Both the position numbers and the translations under genes were made by a program. DNA of 64,000 bases, taken from positions 62,001-126,000 of the forward strand of contig CAVSDW010000017.1 of assembly GCA_963726665.1 (NCBI GenBank). The letters are read 5' to 3'. How positions within the stretch are numbered: the stretch's first letter is position 1; every line of letters starts with the position of its first letter. Shown here piece by piece: positions 45,737-55,342 of the stretch. The DNA comes from RPQJ01 sp963726665. GTDB lineage: Bacteria > Pseudomonadota > Gammaproteobacteria > Steroidobacterales > Steroidobacteraceae. The notes below the pieces were generated by a model. The model saw only the letters and a program-made list of their open reading frames with translations. It did not search any database and was not told where the DNA came from.

Positions 45737-46693
45737 ATGCGACTGCGCGATTCCGAAATCCTCCACCTGCTCGGCCTGTACGCCTTGCCATGCGTCGTCG
45801 CGTGGCTGGCGTGGGGCGTCGGCGCAGCGCTCCTTGCGAGCGCGCTCATGGCGATCGCAGGCATGGTGCTGCGGCTCAAGGCGATGCGCAGCGCGGCAGC
45901 GCAGGCCGACGCGCCGCGGCTGCGCCTGCACTCGATCACGTTCTCCCACTACGTGGAGAAAGTCCGCTGGTGCATGGACCGGCTCGGCGTCGACTACGAG
46001 GAGGTGCCGAACGCGGGCATCCTCGGCGTGCTGCTGACGGGCCGCACCGTGCCCTGGCTCGAGGTTCCGCCCGGCCTGACGCGCATCGGGGACTCGCCCC
46101 GCATCCTTCGCTACCTGTGGGGCGAATACTGCGGACGCCTGCCGACGGAGCGCACCGGATTCCTCGAACCGACCGCCGCGGCACTGGCGCTCGAGCAGAA
46201 GTTCGATCGCCGCCTGGGCAACGACGTGAGGGTCTGGGCGTACTCGCGTATCTTCCGCCGCCGCGACCTCACGCTGCGATCGTGGGGCATCGAGGAGCCA
46301 GGGATTCCGGCGTGGCAAAGGCTCCTGCTTCGCACGTTCACGCCGGTGCTCCGCGCGGCCGTGACGAGGATGCTGGGCGTCACCTCCAGGCGCGCGGTAA
46401 CCGCGCTCGAGCGCACGCGGCAGGCGTTCGACGAGGTCGACGCGTTGCTTGCAGACGGCAGGCGCTACCTGCTCGGCGACGCGCCGAGCTTCGCCGACAT
46501 CACGTTCGCGAGCCTCGCGGCACTCGCGGTGCTGCCCCCGGAATACGCAGGCAGGAGCCTCCAGGGCCGCAGGCTGGCCCTCGAGGACCTCGACGCCGAC
46601 TGGCGCGCCGAGGTAGAGGATTTTCGCCGTCGGCCAGCGGGCCAGTTCGTGCTGCGCCTGTACCGGGAGGAGCGACTCGGGCCAGCGACCTGA
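45737..46693 (+). CDS. membrane-anchored glutathione S-transferase
   Basis: 318 residues. An N-terminal hydrophobic pair (ILHLLGLYALPCVVAWLAWGVGAALLASALMAIAGMVL, quoted in shape only) precedes a thioredoxin-like GST domain: RLRLHSITFSHYVEKVRWCMDRLGVDYEEVPN, then TVPWLEVPPGLTRIGDSPRILRYL (the PxL...ES/DSPRIL glutathione-binding turn). The C-terminal helical domain ends RYLLGDAPSFADITFASLAALAVL with the usual GDxxxxAD motif. Anchored to the inner membrane. Intact; likely co-transcribed with the GFA gene. Confidence 0.9.
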   Translation: MRLRDSEILHLLGLYALPCVVAWLAWGVGAALLASALMAIAGMVLRLKAMRSAAAQADAPRLRLHSITFSHYVEKVRWCMDRLGVDYEEVPNAGILGVLLTGRTVPWLEVPPGLTRIGDSPRILRYLWGEYCGRLPTERTGFLEPTAAALALEQKFDRRLGNDVRVWAYSRIFRRRDLTLRSWGIEEPGIPAWQRLLLRTFTPVLRAAVTRMLGVTSRRAVTALERTRQAFDEVDALLADGRRYLLGDAPSFADITFASLAALAVLPPEYAGRSLQGRRLALEDLDADWRAEVEDFRRRPAGQFVLRLYREERLGPAT

Positions 46694-46778
46694 CGGCGCC
46701 CCGGTCGCCCCACCCTTCCCCGCTCCACCGCTCCGTCCCCTCCACCCCGCCCGCCGCCTCGTCCTGCGCCGCGGAGCG

Positions 46779-46819
46779 TTGACGGGCGCCACGACCCCAA
46801 GCATTATCTGCCCAGGCAG
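46779..46819 (+). promoter_or_regulatory. promoter and operator of the MarR-efflux operon
   Basis: TTGACG (46779-46784), 17 bases, then CATTAT (46802-46807). CTGCCCAGGCAG (46808-46819) is an inverted repeat with 5-bp arms just after the -10, 19 bases before the marR ATG. A MarR dimer bound there would block transcription of its own operon. Confidence 0.65.
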
Positions 46820-46837
46820 TTACCGCCTGAGCCCCTT

Positions 46838-47380
46838 ATGCCTGAGCAGCATTACCGCGCCGCCTCATACCGTGCCCGCGACAGCGTCGGCTACCTGCTG
46901 CGCCGCGTGTACACGACCATGCACGAGCGCATCGAGGCGGCCTTCGCCGGACACGGCTTCACGCTGATGCAGTGGATCGTGCTGATCTACGTCCGCGACG
47001 GGCTGGCACGCACGGCGTCCGACATCACGCGCGAGTTCCGCCACGACAGCGGGGCCCTCACCCGCGTCATCGACCATCTCGAGCGACGCGGCCTGCTGGC
47101 GCGCAAGCGCAGCACCCGCGACCGGCGCGCCGTCAACCTTGCACTCACGCCCAAGGGCCGGCGGACGGTCGAGGAGCTGCTGCCGGTCGTGGTCGGGCAG
47201 ATGAATGCCGCACTCGAGCCATTCAGCCGCGCCGAGTTCGAGCAGCTGCGCGAGATGATGGAACGCATGGTCGACCACCTGCAGCAGCTCGCGCCACCCG
47301 CGGCGCCGCAGCCGAAGGCCGCGCCCCGGCGCAGGACCGCGACGAGTGCCAGCACTGCCGCGCGGAGCCGCAAGCCGTGA
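46838..47380 (+). CDS. MarR-family transcriptional repressor
   Basis: 180 residues, intact. YRARDSVGYLLRRVYTTMHERIEAAFAGHGFTLMQWIVLIYVRDGLARTASDITREFRHDSGALTRVIDHLERRGLLARKRSTRDRRAVNLALTPKGRRTVEELLP shows the dimerisation helix, helix-turn-helix and the DRR wing. First gene of an efflux operon (stop overlaps the next GTG), so it most likely represses the pump until a toxic ligand binds. The tail is Lys/Arg/Ala/Thr-rich and extends past the normal family length. Confidence 0.93.
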   Translation: MPEQHYRAASYRARDSVGYLLRRVYTTMHERIEAAFAGHGFTLMQWIVLIYVRDGLARTASDITREFRHDSGALTRVIDHLERRGLLARKRSTRDRRAVNLALTPKGRRTVEELLPVVVGQMNAALEPFSRAEFEQLREMMERMVDHLQQLAPPAAPQPKAAPRRRTATSASTAARSRKP

Positions 47381-48831
47381 AGCGCTGGCGGATCATTCCT
47401 GTAGCCGGGCTCGCGCTGCTTCTCGCAGCCTGCGTCAGCACTCCCCCGGGCGGTCCACGCGTGGCGGAAATCCCAGCTGATGAGCTCGGACTCGCCGGGC
47501 CGGCCTACGACGCGGCCCGGGACGAGTGGTGGACGGCGCTGGGCGACCCGCAGCTCGACCGGCTCGTCGGCCAGGCGCTCGAGGGCAACCCGAGTCTTGC
47601 CGCCTCCCTCGCGCGCGTGCGCGGCGCCTGGGAGCAGGCCAGGGTCGTGGGCGCCGGGGACGCGGCGCGCGTGGACTTCGACCTGAGCGCATTCCGCTCC
47701 AAGGTGAGCGGCAACTACATCTATCCGCCGCCGTACGCCGGATCGACGTTCTGGGACGGCCGGATCGGGTTCAACCTGATGTGGAACCTCGATTTCTGGG
47801 GACGGCAGTCGGCGCTGATCGAGCAGGCCAGGTCGAGCGCGCTCGCGGCCGAGCTGGACGCGGCCGCGGCGGGACTCGCGGTTTCCGGGGCCGTCTCCCA
47901 GACCTACGTGGACCTCGAGCGCATCGCGGCGCTCGAGAAACTCGCCGACCGCGCCATCCGGCAGCGCGAGGAACTGCTCGCGCTCACGACGCGGCGTGTG
48001 AAAGCAGGCCTCGACACTGACGTCGAACTTCGCGCCGCCGAAAGCAACCGCGCGCAGGCGAGAGTCGAGCTCGAGCAGGCGCGCGTGGGGAGCCAGCTCG
48101 CGACACACGCGCTCGCCGCGCTCACCGGCCACGGCGCAGCGGATTACGCCTCGATCACCTCGCCGACGCTGGACCTCGAGAAGACCCTGCCGTTGCCGGC
48201 GGCCCTGCCGGCGGACCTGCTTGCACACCGTCCGGATGTCGCGGCCGCAAAGGCACGTGTCGCGGCCGCGCAGTCAGGACGAACTGCCGCGCATGCGGCC
48301 TTCTATCCGAATGTGAACCTCATCGGATTCGCCGGCTTCACTGCGGTCGGCCTCGAAAGCCTGCCGAAAGGCGACTCGCAGACCTGGACGCTCGGTCCCG
48401 CCATTCACCTTCCGGTGTTCGATGCGGGACGCCTGCGCGCCGAGTACGGCAGGACCACGGCGGATCTCGACGCCGCGGTCGCGAGCTACAACGAGACCGT
48501 GCTGCGCGCCGTGCGCGAGGCGGCCGACCAGGCTGCGCGGGTCGAGTCCCTCGACCGGCAACTCGCCGAGCAGCAACGTGCGCTCGATTCCGCCGAGCAG
48601 GGTTGGCAACTTGCCTCGCAGCGCTTTGATGCCGGACTTGCCAACTTCCTGACCGTCCTGAACGCCGAGACGCAGGTTCTCGGCGCCCGACGCCAGCGCG
48701 TCAACCTGCTCGCCGACCGGACGCTTGCGCGCATCGCGCTGCTGGTTGCGCTCGGCGGCAGCTTCGACGCAGATCGACCATTACCCCTCGCCGCTGCCGC
48801 GCAGCCCGGCCCGAAGGAGACGCCGAAGTGA
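47377..48831 (+). CDS. NodT-family outer-membrane efflux lipoprotein (TolC-like)
   Basis: 484 residues, GTG start overlapping the marR stop. Lipobox LLLAACVST. WWTALGDPQLDRLVGQALEGNPSLAASLARVRGAWEQARVVG opens the first repeat of the outer-membrane efflux protein fold; FWDGRIGFNLMWNLDFWGRQSALIEQARSSALAAELDAAAAGLAVSGAVSQTYVDL and LPADLLAHRPDVAAAKARVAAAQSGRTAAHAAFYPNVNLIGFAGF are the conserved NodT motifs. Forms the outer-membrane channel of the EmrAB-type pump encoded downstream. Intact. Confidence 0.95.
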   Translation: MKRWRIIPVAGLALLLAACVSTPPGGPRVAEIPADELGLAGPAYDAARDEWWTALGDPQLDRLVGQALEGNPSLAASLARVRGAWEQARVVGAGDAARVDFDLSAFRSKVSGNYIYPPPYAGSTFWDGRIGFNLMWNLDFWGRQSALIEQARSSALAAELDAAAAGLAVSGAVSQTYVDLERIAALEKLADRAIRQREELLALTTRRVKAGLDTDVELRAAESNRAQARVELEQARVGSQLATHALAALTGHGAADYASITSPTLDLEKTLPLPAALPADLLAHRPDVAAAKARVAAAQSGRTAAHAAFYPNVNLIGFAGFTAVGLESLPKGDSQTWTLGPAIHLPVFDAGRLRAEYGRTTADLDAAVASYNETVLRAVREAADQAARVESLDRQLAEQQRALDSAEQGWQLASQRFDAGLANFLTVLNAETQVLGARRQRVNLLADRTLARIALLVALGGSFDADRPLPLAAAAQPGPKETPK

Positions 48832-50003
48832 GCACCCCCGCCGCCGGTCCAAGCGACGCAGCCCCTGGTTCGGGTCGCCGTCGCGGCCTGCTGATACTCG
48901 CAGTCGTCGTGGTCATCGGGCTCGCCGCCTGGGCCGTGTATTGGTACGGCTACGCCCGCTGGCGCGTTTCGACCGACGACGCATACGTCGGCGGCAATGT
49001 CGTGCAGGTGACGGCCGACGTCGCGGGAACCATTCTCTCGGTGCACGCCCGCGAGACGGACACGGTCGCCGCCGGCCAGACACTTCTCGAGCTCGATCCG
49101 GCCGATGCCCGCGTGGCCATGGAAGCCGCCGTTGCGGACCTCGCCAATACCGTGCGGCAGGTGCATGGCGCGTTCCTGCAGGTGGATCGCCTGCGCGCGC
49201 AGGTCACGCTGCGCGAGGTGGAACTCTCGCGCGCGCGCCAGGACCTTGCCCGTCGCAGCTCACTCGCGGAAGGGGGCGCCATATCCGCCGAGGACCTCGC
49301 ACACGCCCGCGACGCCGTCGCCGGACTCGAAGCGGCCCTGCGTGCGACCCGGGAGGAACTGAACGTCGCACTTGCGCAGACGACGGGCACCACGCCCGCG
49401 GACCACCCGCAGGTACTCCGCGCGGCGACACGCGTGCGCGAGGCATCGCTCGCGCTGCAGCGTACGGTGATCAAGGCGCCGGTCCGCGGCGTGATCGCGA
49501 AGAAGGGCGTCCAGGTGGGCCAGCGCGTGGCGCCCGGGGCGCCGCTCCTCGGCCTGGTGCCGCTCGAGGACGTGTGGGTGGACGCGAATTTCAAGGAAGG
49601 CCAGCTCGAGCAGATGCGGATCGGGCAACCGGTGCGGTTGCGTGCCGACCTCTACGGCGACGGCGTCGATTTTGCGGGTCACATCCGCGGCTTCTCGCCG
49701 GGTACCGGAGCCGCGTTCGCGCTTCTGCCGCCGCAGAATGCATCCGGCAACTGGATCAAGATCGTCCAGCGCGTGCCGGTGCGCATCGCGCTCGACCCGG
49801 CGCAGGTGCGCGAGCATCCGCTGCGCATCGGGCTGTCGATCAGCGCAGTCGTCGACGTGCACGACCAGACGGGCAGCGTGCTCACCGAGCCCCGCAGCGA
49901 AGTCACCGCCGCAATCGCACCGCGCGCGACTGCCGACCCGGCGACCGAGGCGCTGATCGCGCGCACCATCGCAGTCAGCTCCGGACAACCGGCTCCGAGG
50001 TAA
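48828..50003 (+). CDS. emrA: EmrA-type membrane-fusion (HlyD) efflux subunit
   Basis: 391 residues, GTG start overlapping the NodT stop by four bases. One N-terminal membrane helix (RRGLLILAVVVVIGLAAWAVYWYG), then WRVSTDDAYVGGNVVQVTADVAGTILSVHARETDTVAAGQTLLELD (lipoyl half), a coiled coil (VDRLRAQVTLREVELSRARQDLARRS to EAALRATREELNVA), LQRTVIKAPVRGVIAKKGVQVGQRVAPGAPLLGLVPLEDVWVDANFKEGQLEQMRIGQPV, and the beta-barrel. Links the inner-membrane pump to the outer-membrane channel. Confidence 0.95.
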   Translation: MSTPAAGPSDAAPGSGRRRGLLILAVVVVIGLAAWAVYWYGYARWRVSTDDAYVGGNVVQVTADVAGTILSVHARETDTVAAGQTLLELDPADARVAMEAAVADLANTVRQVHGAFLQVDRLRAQVTLREVELSRARQDLARRSSLAEGGAISAEDLAHARDAVAGLEAALRATREELNVALAQTTGTTPADHPQVLRAATRVREASLALQRTVIKAPVRGVIAKKGVQVGQRVAPGAPLLGLVPLEDVWVDANFKEGQLEQMRIGQPVRLRADLYGDGVDFAGHIRGFSPGTGAAFALLPPQNASGNWIKIVQRVPVRIALDPAQVREHPLRIGLSISAVVDVHDQTGSVLTEPRSEVTAAIAPRATADPATEALIARTIAVSSGQPAPR

Positions 50004-51562
50004 TGAGCGTGCGGCGCGACGACCAGGACCGGCCGCTGATCCCGCTGCCGGCCGGCACGCGGGGCATGACTGCGTTCGCGCTTGCGCTCGGCACCTTCAT
50101 GCAGGTGCTGGACATGACGATCGCGAACGTCTCGCTGCCGACCATCGCCGGCAACCTCGGGGTGAGCACGAACCAGGGCACCTGGATCATCACGTCGTTC
50201 GCGGTCTCGAACGGCATCTCGGTGCCGCTGACCGGCTGGCTCATGCGCCGCTACGGCGTGGTGCGCACCTTCGTCGCCTCGGTCTCGCTCTTCACGATCG
50301 CGTCCTTCCTGTGCGGCATCGCCTGGAGCTTCGAGTCGCTGATCGCGTTCAGGATCCTGCAGGGCGCGGTCTCGGGCCCGATGATGCCGGGGTCGCAGGC
50401 ACTGCTCATGTCGATCTATCCCGCGTCGCGGCGCGGCACGGCGCTCGCGATCTGGTCCATGACCACGCTGATCGCCCCGGTGGCGGGGCCGCTGCTCGGA
50501 GGCTACATCTCCGACAACTACTCCTGGCCATGGATATTCCTGATCAACCTGCCGGTGGGCGCGCTGAGCGCCATCATGTGCTGGCGCGCACTGCACGCGA
50601 AGGAGACGCCCACGGAGAAGCTGCCCGTGGACTGGACCGGCCTGGTGCTGCTGGTGGTCTGGGTCGGCGCGCTGCAGATCATGCTGGACACGGGACGCGA
50701 CGCCGACTGGTTCGCATCGCCGCAGATCGTGACGCTTGCGGTCGTGGCGGCGGTCGGCTTCGTCGCGTTCCTCATCTGGCAACTCACCGAGCGGCACCCG
50801 ATCGTCGACCTCAGCCTGTTCCTCGGGCGCAACTTCACGATGGGCACGCTGATCACCTGCGTGGGATACGCGGTCTTCTTCGGCAGCGTGGTGATCATGC
50901 CGCTCTGGTTGCAGACCCAGCTCGGCTATACGGCGAGCTGGGCGGGAATCGTCCAGGCCCCGTCGGGGCTCGTGGCGCTGCTGTTCTCGCCCCTGGCAGG
51001 GCGTCTCGTGACGCGCGCGGACGCGCGCATCGGGGCCTCGATCTCTTTCCTGGTCATGGCAGCCGGCCTGTACATGCGTGCGCTGCTCAACTCGCAGGCT
51101 TCCCTCGGGGATTTCATACTGCCGATGCTGCTGCAGGGCGCGGGCATCGCGTTCTTCTTCGTGTCCGTCGTGACCATCACCCTCGACGGCATCACGCCAC
51201 AGCGGATGCCGGCCGCCACCAGCATCTCCAACTTCCTGCGAATCACGGCGGCGGCGTTCGCCACCTCGATTTCGACCACGATCTGGGACAACCGGGCAAG
51301 CCTGCACCAGAGCCGCCTCGCCGAGGCCTCCAGCATCTTCGACCCGAAGCTGCAGCAGGCCCTGGCAGGGCTCCACGACGTGGGCCTGACCGACCCGCAG
51401 TCGATCGCCGTGCTCACGCGCGGCATGATCCAGCAGGCTTACACGCTCTCGTCGATCGATTACTTCTACGCGACCAGCTGGATCGCGGTGCTGCTCGCCG
51501 GCCTGGTCTGGTTCACGCGGCGGCCGCGTGTCGCAAGCGGCGTGCCCATCGCCGCCGACTGA
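50003..51562 (+). CDS. emrB: EmrB-type MFS drug:proton antiporter (DHA2, 14 TM)
   Basis: 519 residues; ATG overlaps the emrA stop as TAATG. FALALGTFMQVLDMTIANVSLPTIAGNLGVSTNQGTWIITSFAVSNGISVPLTGWLMRRYGVVRTF is the DHA2 start with motif D1 (LDxTIxNVALP) and motif A. FRILQGAVSGPMMPGSQALL, LIAPVAGPLLGGYISDNYSWPWIFLINLPVG (motif C) and TITLDGITPQRMPAATSISNFLR are further family marks. Exports hydrophobic drugs and uncouplers with EmrA and the NodT protein. Intact. Confidence 0.96.
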   Translation: MSVRRDDQDRPLIPLPAGTRGMTAFALALGTFMQVLDMTIANVSLPTIAGNLGVSTNQGTWIITSFAVSNGISVPLTGWLMRRYGVVRTFVASVSLFTIASFLCGIAWSFESLIAFRILQGAVSGPMMPGSQALLMSIYPASRRGTALAIWSMTTLIAPVAGPLLGGYISDNYSWPWIFLINLPVGALSAIMCWRALHAKETPTEKLPVDWTGLVLLVVWVGALQIMLDTGRDADWFASPQIVTLAVVAAVGFVAFLIWQLTERHPIVDLSLFLGRNFTMGTLITCVGYAVFFGSVVIMPLWLQTQLGYTASWAGIVQAPSGLVALLFSPLAGRLVTRADARIGASISFLVMAAGLYMRALLNSQASLGDFILPMLLQGAGIAFFFVSVVTITLDGITPQRMPAATSISNFLRITAAAFATSISTTIWDNRASLHQSRLAEASSIFDPKLQQALAGLHDVGLTDPQSIAVLTRGMIQQAYTLSSIDYFYATSWIAVLLAGLVWFTRRPRVASGVPIAAD

Positions 51563-51625
51563 CCCGGCAAGGCGCCGAGGCCGCCTGCAGGCGATCGCAG
51601 TGCGCGGGGCCGAAGCCCACGCCGC

Positions 51626-51868
51626 CTACTCCTCGGGCTCGTTCTCCTCGGCGCTCCACTTGCGACGGTGCGCGAACTCTGCCGCCGCACGCACGGAGGC
51701 GTGACGGTTCGAGAGCAGCAAGGACGACGGATCGCACACCCGCGCCCGTATCACGCCGAGATCGACCGCGGCGTCGAACAGGCTGGGATACCAGCGCTCC
51801 CAGCCCGGAAAGATCTCGTCGCAGCGCTCCTTGAGGGTCATGCCCCGGAAGTCTGCCTTCGAGCCCAC
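51626..51868 (-). CDS. small hypothetical protein downstream of rhomboid
   Basis: 80 residues from GTG 51868 (71 from ATG 51841). MTLKERCDEIFPGWERWYPSLFDAAVDLGVIRARVCDPSSLLLSNRHASVRAAAEFAHRRKW is compact and charged, ending with an acidic tail (SAEENEPEE). No domain recognised. It starts 24 bases after the rhomboid stop and probably belongs to the same transcript. Low certainty of being coding beyond the intact frame and position. Confidence 0.55.
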   Translation of the reverse strand: MGSKADFRGMTLKERCDEIFPGWERWYPSLFDAAVDLGVIRARVCDPSSLLLSNRHASVRAAAEFAHRRKWSAEENEPEE

Positions 51869-51892
51869 GGGCCGGCAACCCCGCCGCGTACT

Positions 51893-52486
51893 TCAGCCCG
51901 AGACCGAGCCGAGAAGGCTCGCGTAGGCGCCCGGGTCGGTGGCGAGCACGAACGCAAGCCCCGCGAGCGCGCCGCCCAGGTGCGCGTCGTGGTTGATGCG
52001 GCCGCGGGCCTGGCGGCCCGCGTACCACGAGTACGCGACATAACCAATCGCGAACAGTGGCGCGGGGATCGGTATGGGAATCGGGAAGATGATCAGCTTC
52101 TGCCACGGGAAGTAGACGATCGACGCGAAAAGCACGGCGGAGATCGCCCCCGAAGCGCCGAGCGACGCGTACTCGGGGTCGTTGCGGTGCTTGAAGTACG
52201 TGCCCACGTCGCTCGCGACCAGGCCGAACAGGTACAGCGCCGCAAAGCGCGCGGACCCGATCTGGCGCTCGACCTGGAATGCGAAAAAGTAGAACGTGAA
52301 TGCGTTGAAAAGCAGGTGCGAGAGATCGGCGTGCACGAACCCGCTGGTGATGATCGTTTCGTACTGCCGGCGGCGAAGGAACCAGTAGGGCCGGAAGAGG
52401 CTCCGCTGGATGATCCCGGGCGACCCGTAGAGGCCGGCAAGGCTGACGGCAACCGTGACGGCGAGGATGATCAGCGCGACGCCCAT
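51893..52486 (-). CDS. rhomboid-family intramembrane serine protease
   Basis: 197 residues, about six membrane helices. ETIITSGFVHADLSHLLFNAFTFYFFAFQVERQIGSARFAALYLFGLVASDV contains the HxxxNxxxF element that shapes the active site; SLGASGAISAVLFASIVYFPW holds the catalytic Ser in GxSGxxS, and NHDAHLGGALAGLAFVL the catalytic His. Cleaves membrane-spanning substrates. Its ATG begins two bases after the lipocalin stop; the two genes are co-transcribed. Confidence 0.92.
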   Translation of the reverse strand: MGVALIILAVTVAVSLAGLYGSPGIIQRSLFRPYWFLRRRQYETIITSGFVHADLSHLLFNAFTFYFFAFQVERQIGSARFAALYLFGLVASDVGTYFKHRNDPEYASLGASGAISAVLFASIVYFPWQKLIIFPIPIPIPAPLFAIGYVAYSWYAGRQARGRINHDAHLGGALAGLAFVLATDPGAYASLLGSVSG

Positions 52487-52487
52487 G

Positions 52488-53027
52488 TCACTCCTTATGG
52501 CTCACGTAAACGAGGGCGCCTGTATCAAAGCCGAGGTCCCTGGCGCGGGCGACGAGTCGATCGACCTCTTCCTTCGGTGGATGCGCCTGCCGCGCAAGGA
52601 TCCACAGGTAGGACCGGGTCGGTCCGGCGACGAGCGCGATCGAATACGCCGGATCCAGGTCGACGACGTTGTAGCCGCCGTAGAACGGGCCGAAGAAGGA
52701 CACCTCGAGCTGGCCCACGTCGCGTGGCCCGACGAATCGGGCGCGGCCGTGGGCATCGCGCCACTCCTTCTTCTCCGCGTCGTAGCCGCGATTCAGGACA
52801 TCGATGCTGCCATCCTCACGCGCCGCGTAGGTCGCGGTGACGCGCGTGAGGCCGCGCTCGAATCCGTGATCGAGGCGCGCAATCTCGTACCACGTACCGA
52901 GATACCGCGCAGGGTCGAATCCCTTGACCGGCTCGACGCCGTCTGGAATCTGGCCGCATCCCGCAAGCAGCACGCAGCCGACCCACGCGAGGGCACGACC
53001 GACGACTCGACATTTATCGATTTTCAT
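52488..53027 (-). CDS. blc: outer-membrane lipocalin lipoprotein
   Basis: 179 residues. Lipobox CVLLAGCGQ with Cys at about 24. VKGFDPARYLGTWYEIARLDHGFERGLTRVTATYAAREDGSIDVLNRGYD carries the GxWYEIAR lipocalin signature; LEVSFFGPFYGGYNVVDLDPAYSIALVAGPTRSYLWILARQ and the final helix complete the Blc fold. Binds lysophospholipids or fatty acids on the outer membrane under stress. Intact, and tightly linked to the rhomboid gene. Confidence 0.95.
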   Translation of the reverse strand: MKIDKCRVVGRALAWVGCVLLAGCGQIPDGVEPVKGFDPARYLGTWYEIARLDHGFERGLTRVTATYAAREDGSIDVLNRGYDAEKKEWRDAHGRARFVGPRDVGQLEVSFFGPFYGGYNVVDLDPAYSIALVAGPTRSYLWILARQAHPPKEEVDRLVARARDLGFDTGALVYVSHKE

Positions 53028-53100
53028 AGGTGCGGATGTTCTCATGCCGGACCCGGCGGATCGAGGGAATCCGCTCCGGCCGGGATGCTCACGCGCCGAA

Positions 53101-53694
53101 TCAGCGCTTGAACCGGATGTCGCCCGCAAGCTCCGGCTTGTGCCCGCGCTTGGTGGAGTAGAACTTCCGTATGACGTCGAGGTCCCGCTCCTCGTCACCG
53201 GTGAAGCGGACGTAGGTGTCCATCCCGACGGTGCGCGTGGCGTAGTCGATGTACGCCAGCGCCACCGGGACATCCGCGGCGAGCGCGAGCTGGTAGAAAC
53301 CGGACTTGAAATGATCCGTGTGGGACCGGGTCCCTTCCGGAGTGATGGCGACCCACATCCAGTCCCGGCGCCGGAACTCCTGCACCAGGGCATCGACGAA
53401 CCCGCGTGAGCGGCTGCGGTCGACCGGAATGCCGCCGAGCCGCTGCAGGAGTCCGCTGAAGGGCTTGCGGAACATTTCGGCCTTGCCGATCCAGTTCGCC
53501 GGCAGGTCGTTGGCGATGCGGAACGTCAAGCCGATCGGGAAGTCCCAGTTCGACGTGTGCGGATACACGATGATGATGCCCTTCGGCTCCGGCGGCCACA
53601 CGAAACTGGACTTCCAGCCGAAGAGCCGCAGCAGGCCGATGAGCGCGCGTCGCCAGAGCGACAGCCGCTGCGGTCCACGATTCGCTGAATTCAT
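53101..53694 (-). CDS. 1-acyl-sn-glycerol-3-phosphate acyltransferase-like protein
   Basis: 197 residues, shorter than PlsC but complete for this subgroup. GIIIVYPHTSNWDFPIGLTFRIAN carries the HxxxxD catalytic motif (H-T-S-N-W-D), KAEMFRKPFSGLLQRLGGIPVDRSRSRGFVD the second block, and VAITPEGTRSHTDHFKSGFYQLALAADVPVALAYIDY the PEGTRS motif. Acylates a lysophospholipid or similar acceptor at the inner membrane. Starts one base after the decarboxylase stop. Intact. Confidence 0.9.
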   Translation of the reverse strand: MNSANRGPQRLSLWRRALIGLLRLFGWKSSFVWPPEPKGIIIVYPHTSNWDFPIGLTFRIANDLPANWIGKAEMFRKPFSGLLQRLGGIPVDRSRSRGFVDALVQEFRRRDWMWVAITPEGTRSHTDHFKSGFYQLALAADVPVALAYIDYATRTVGMDTYVRFTGDEERDLDVIRKFYSTKRGHKPELAGDIRFKR

Positions 53695-53695
53695 G

Positions 53696-55317
53696 CTATC
53701 GCCTCTGCCTGCGCTTCAACGCGCCCACGAAGCCTTCCAGCGTGGGCGAAACCGCGCCCGTCGGGATCATGGCCTCGATGAGCTGGAATCGCCCACGCGT
53801 CGCCGACGCGCGCGCAAGTGCGGTGGCGAGTTCCCGCCGCGTCGTGACCCGTACGCCGTCGCCGCCGAGCGCCCCCGCCAGCTCGGCGAAGTGCCAGTCG
53901 TCGAGCGTGTTGAATTTCGACTCCGGCTGGAACACGCGCAGCATCTCCCAGCTCAGGTTGTTCATCACGAGCACGATCGGGTCCCATCCATAGCGTCGGC
54001 AGTTGCCGAGCTCCCATCCGGTCATCTGGAACGCGCCGTCGCCCACCAGCACCAGCGGACGCTGGCCGGTCGCGGCCTGCAGGCCGAGCGCCGCGGGCAC
54101 GCCGAATCCCATGGTCGCGTAATAGCCCGGCGCGACGATTTCGGTGTTTTCGATCTCGAACGCCGTGAACAGGCAGTCTCCGCAGTCGCTCGCCACAGGC
54201 ATGCGGCCGGCGCGCGCAAAGAGGTCGTTCACGGCCTTTGCAATGTCGACCGGCGCGATCGGCCCGTCATCGGCCGCGAGCCCGCGTGGGTACTCCGTTG
54301 CGCGGCCCTCCGGGCGTGACGGCCGGTCGGAGACGCGACGCGCAAGCTCGTCCACCAGCGCGGCCAGCGGGATGTTGCCGTAGCGGTGGAATCCCATCGT
54401 CACCGAGCGGTCCACCGCGAGGATGCTGTTGCGGTAATCCACGCGCCCCTCGGACACGCCGAAGTTGGTGTCCGACATCGTGACGCCGAAGAGCAGCAGG
54501 CAGTCGGACTCCTCCACCGGACGGCCGACGTCCGGGTGCGCCGTGAGCCCGAGGTAGGTGCCGAGGACAGGGACCTGGCTGCCGGCGAGCAGGCCGCGTC
54601 CCATGAACGACGTGACCACGGGCACGTGCAGGCGCCGCGCCAGCTCCGCGACGCGCGACTCGATGCCGAACCGGCGCACTTCGACGCCGACCATCATCAC
54701 CGGCCGGGACGCGCCTGCGATGCGCTCCATGATTTCGTCGGCGCAGGCAGACACCGCCTCGGCATCGAACTCGGATTCGCGCAAGCCTGCGCACCGGCTC
54801 GCATTCCTCGAACACCCGGTCGCGCGGCAACTCGAAGTACACCGGCCGCGACTGCTCGAGGCAGCTGCGCAATACCCGCGCGATCCTGCCGGGCGCACTG
54901 GACCGGGTCGTCGAGCAGCGCCTGGTCGCAGGTGATCTCGCGGTAGATCTCGAACTGGGAGTCGAGGCGCTTGACCTGGTGGTGCAGGAGCAACCCGGCA
55001 CGGCCCTCGTTGCGGCCCGGCGCGCCGGAGACGACCACGAGCGGCGACTTCTCGGCGTAGGCCGCCGCTACGGGATTCACCATGTTGAGCGCGCCGGCCC
55101 CGTAGGTGACCGCCGCCACGCCCGGCGCGCAGCTGATGCGCGCGGCCGCGTCGGCCGCAAAACCCACCGAGGGCTCGTGGCTCAGCGTGTACAGCGGGAG
55201 GATCCCGGACTCCTCGATCACCTTGAAGAACTGCAGCACGAAATCGCCGGGAATGCCGAAGACCTGGCGCGCGCCGTGGTCCTTGAGCGCCGTCAGCAGC
55301 GACTGGGCAAGGTTCAT
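53696..55317 (-). CDS. ipdC: indole-3-pyruvate/phenylpyruvate decarboxylase (frameshifted)
   Basis: ThDP enzyme that decarboxylates arylpyruvates to arylacetaldehydes. N-terminus QVFGIPGDFVLQFFKVIEESGILPLYTLSHEPSVGFAADAAAR has the catalytic Glu in SHEP; TYGAGALNMVNPVAAAYAEKSPLVVVSGAPG follows. Removing one T near 54899 restores APGRIARVLRSCLEQSRPVYFELP, and a shift near 54785 joins RESEFDAEAVSACADEIM. The ThDP motif is GDGAFQMTGWELGNCRRYGWDPIVLVMNNLSWEM (GDG...NN). DCLFTAFEIENTEIVAPGYYATMGFGVPAALG and GGDGVRVTTRRELATAL follow closely the Azospirillum-type enzyme used for indole-3-acetic acid. About 535 residues. Confidence 0.88.
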
Positions 55318-55342
55318 GGCTGCCGATCCGAGATCGCCACCG

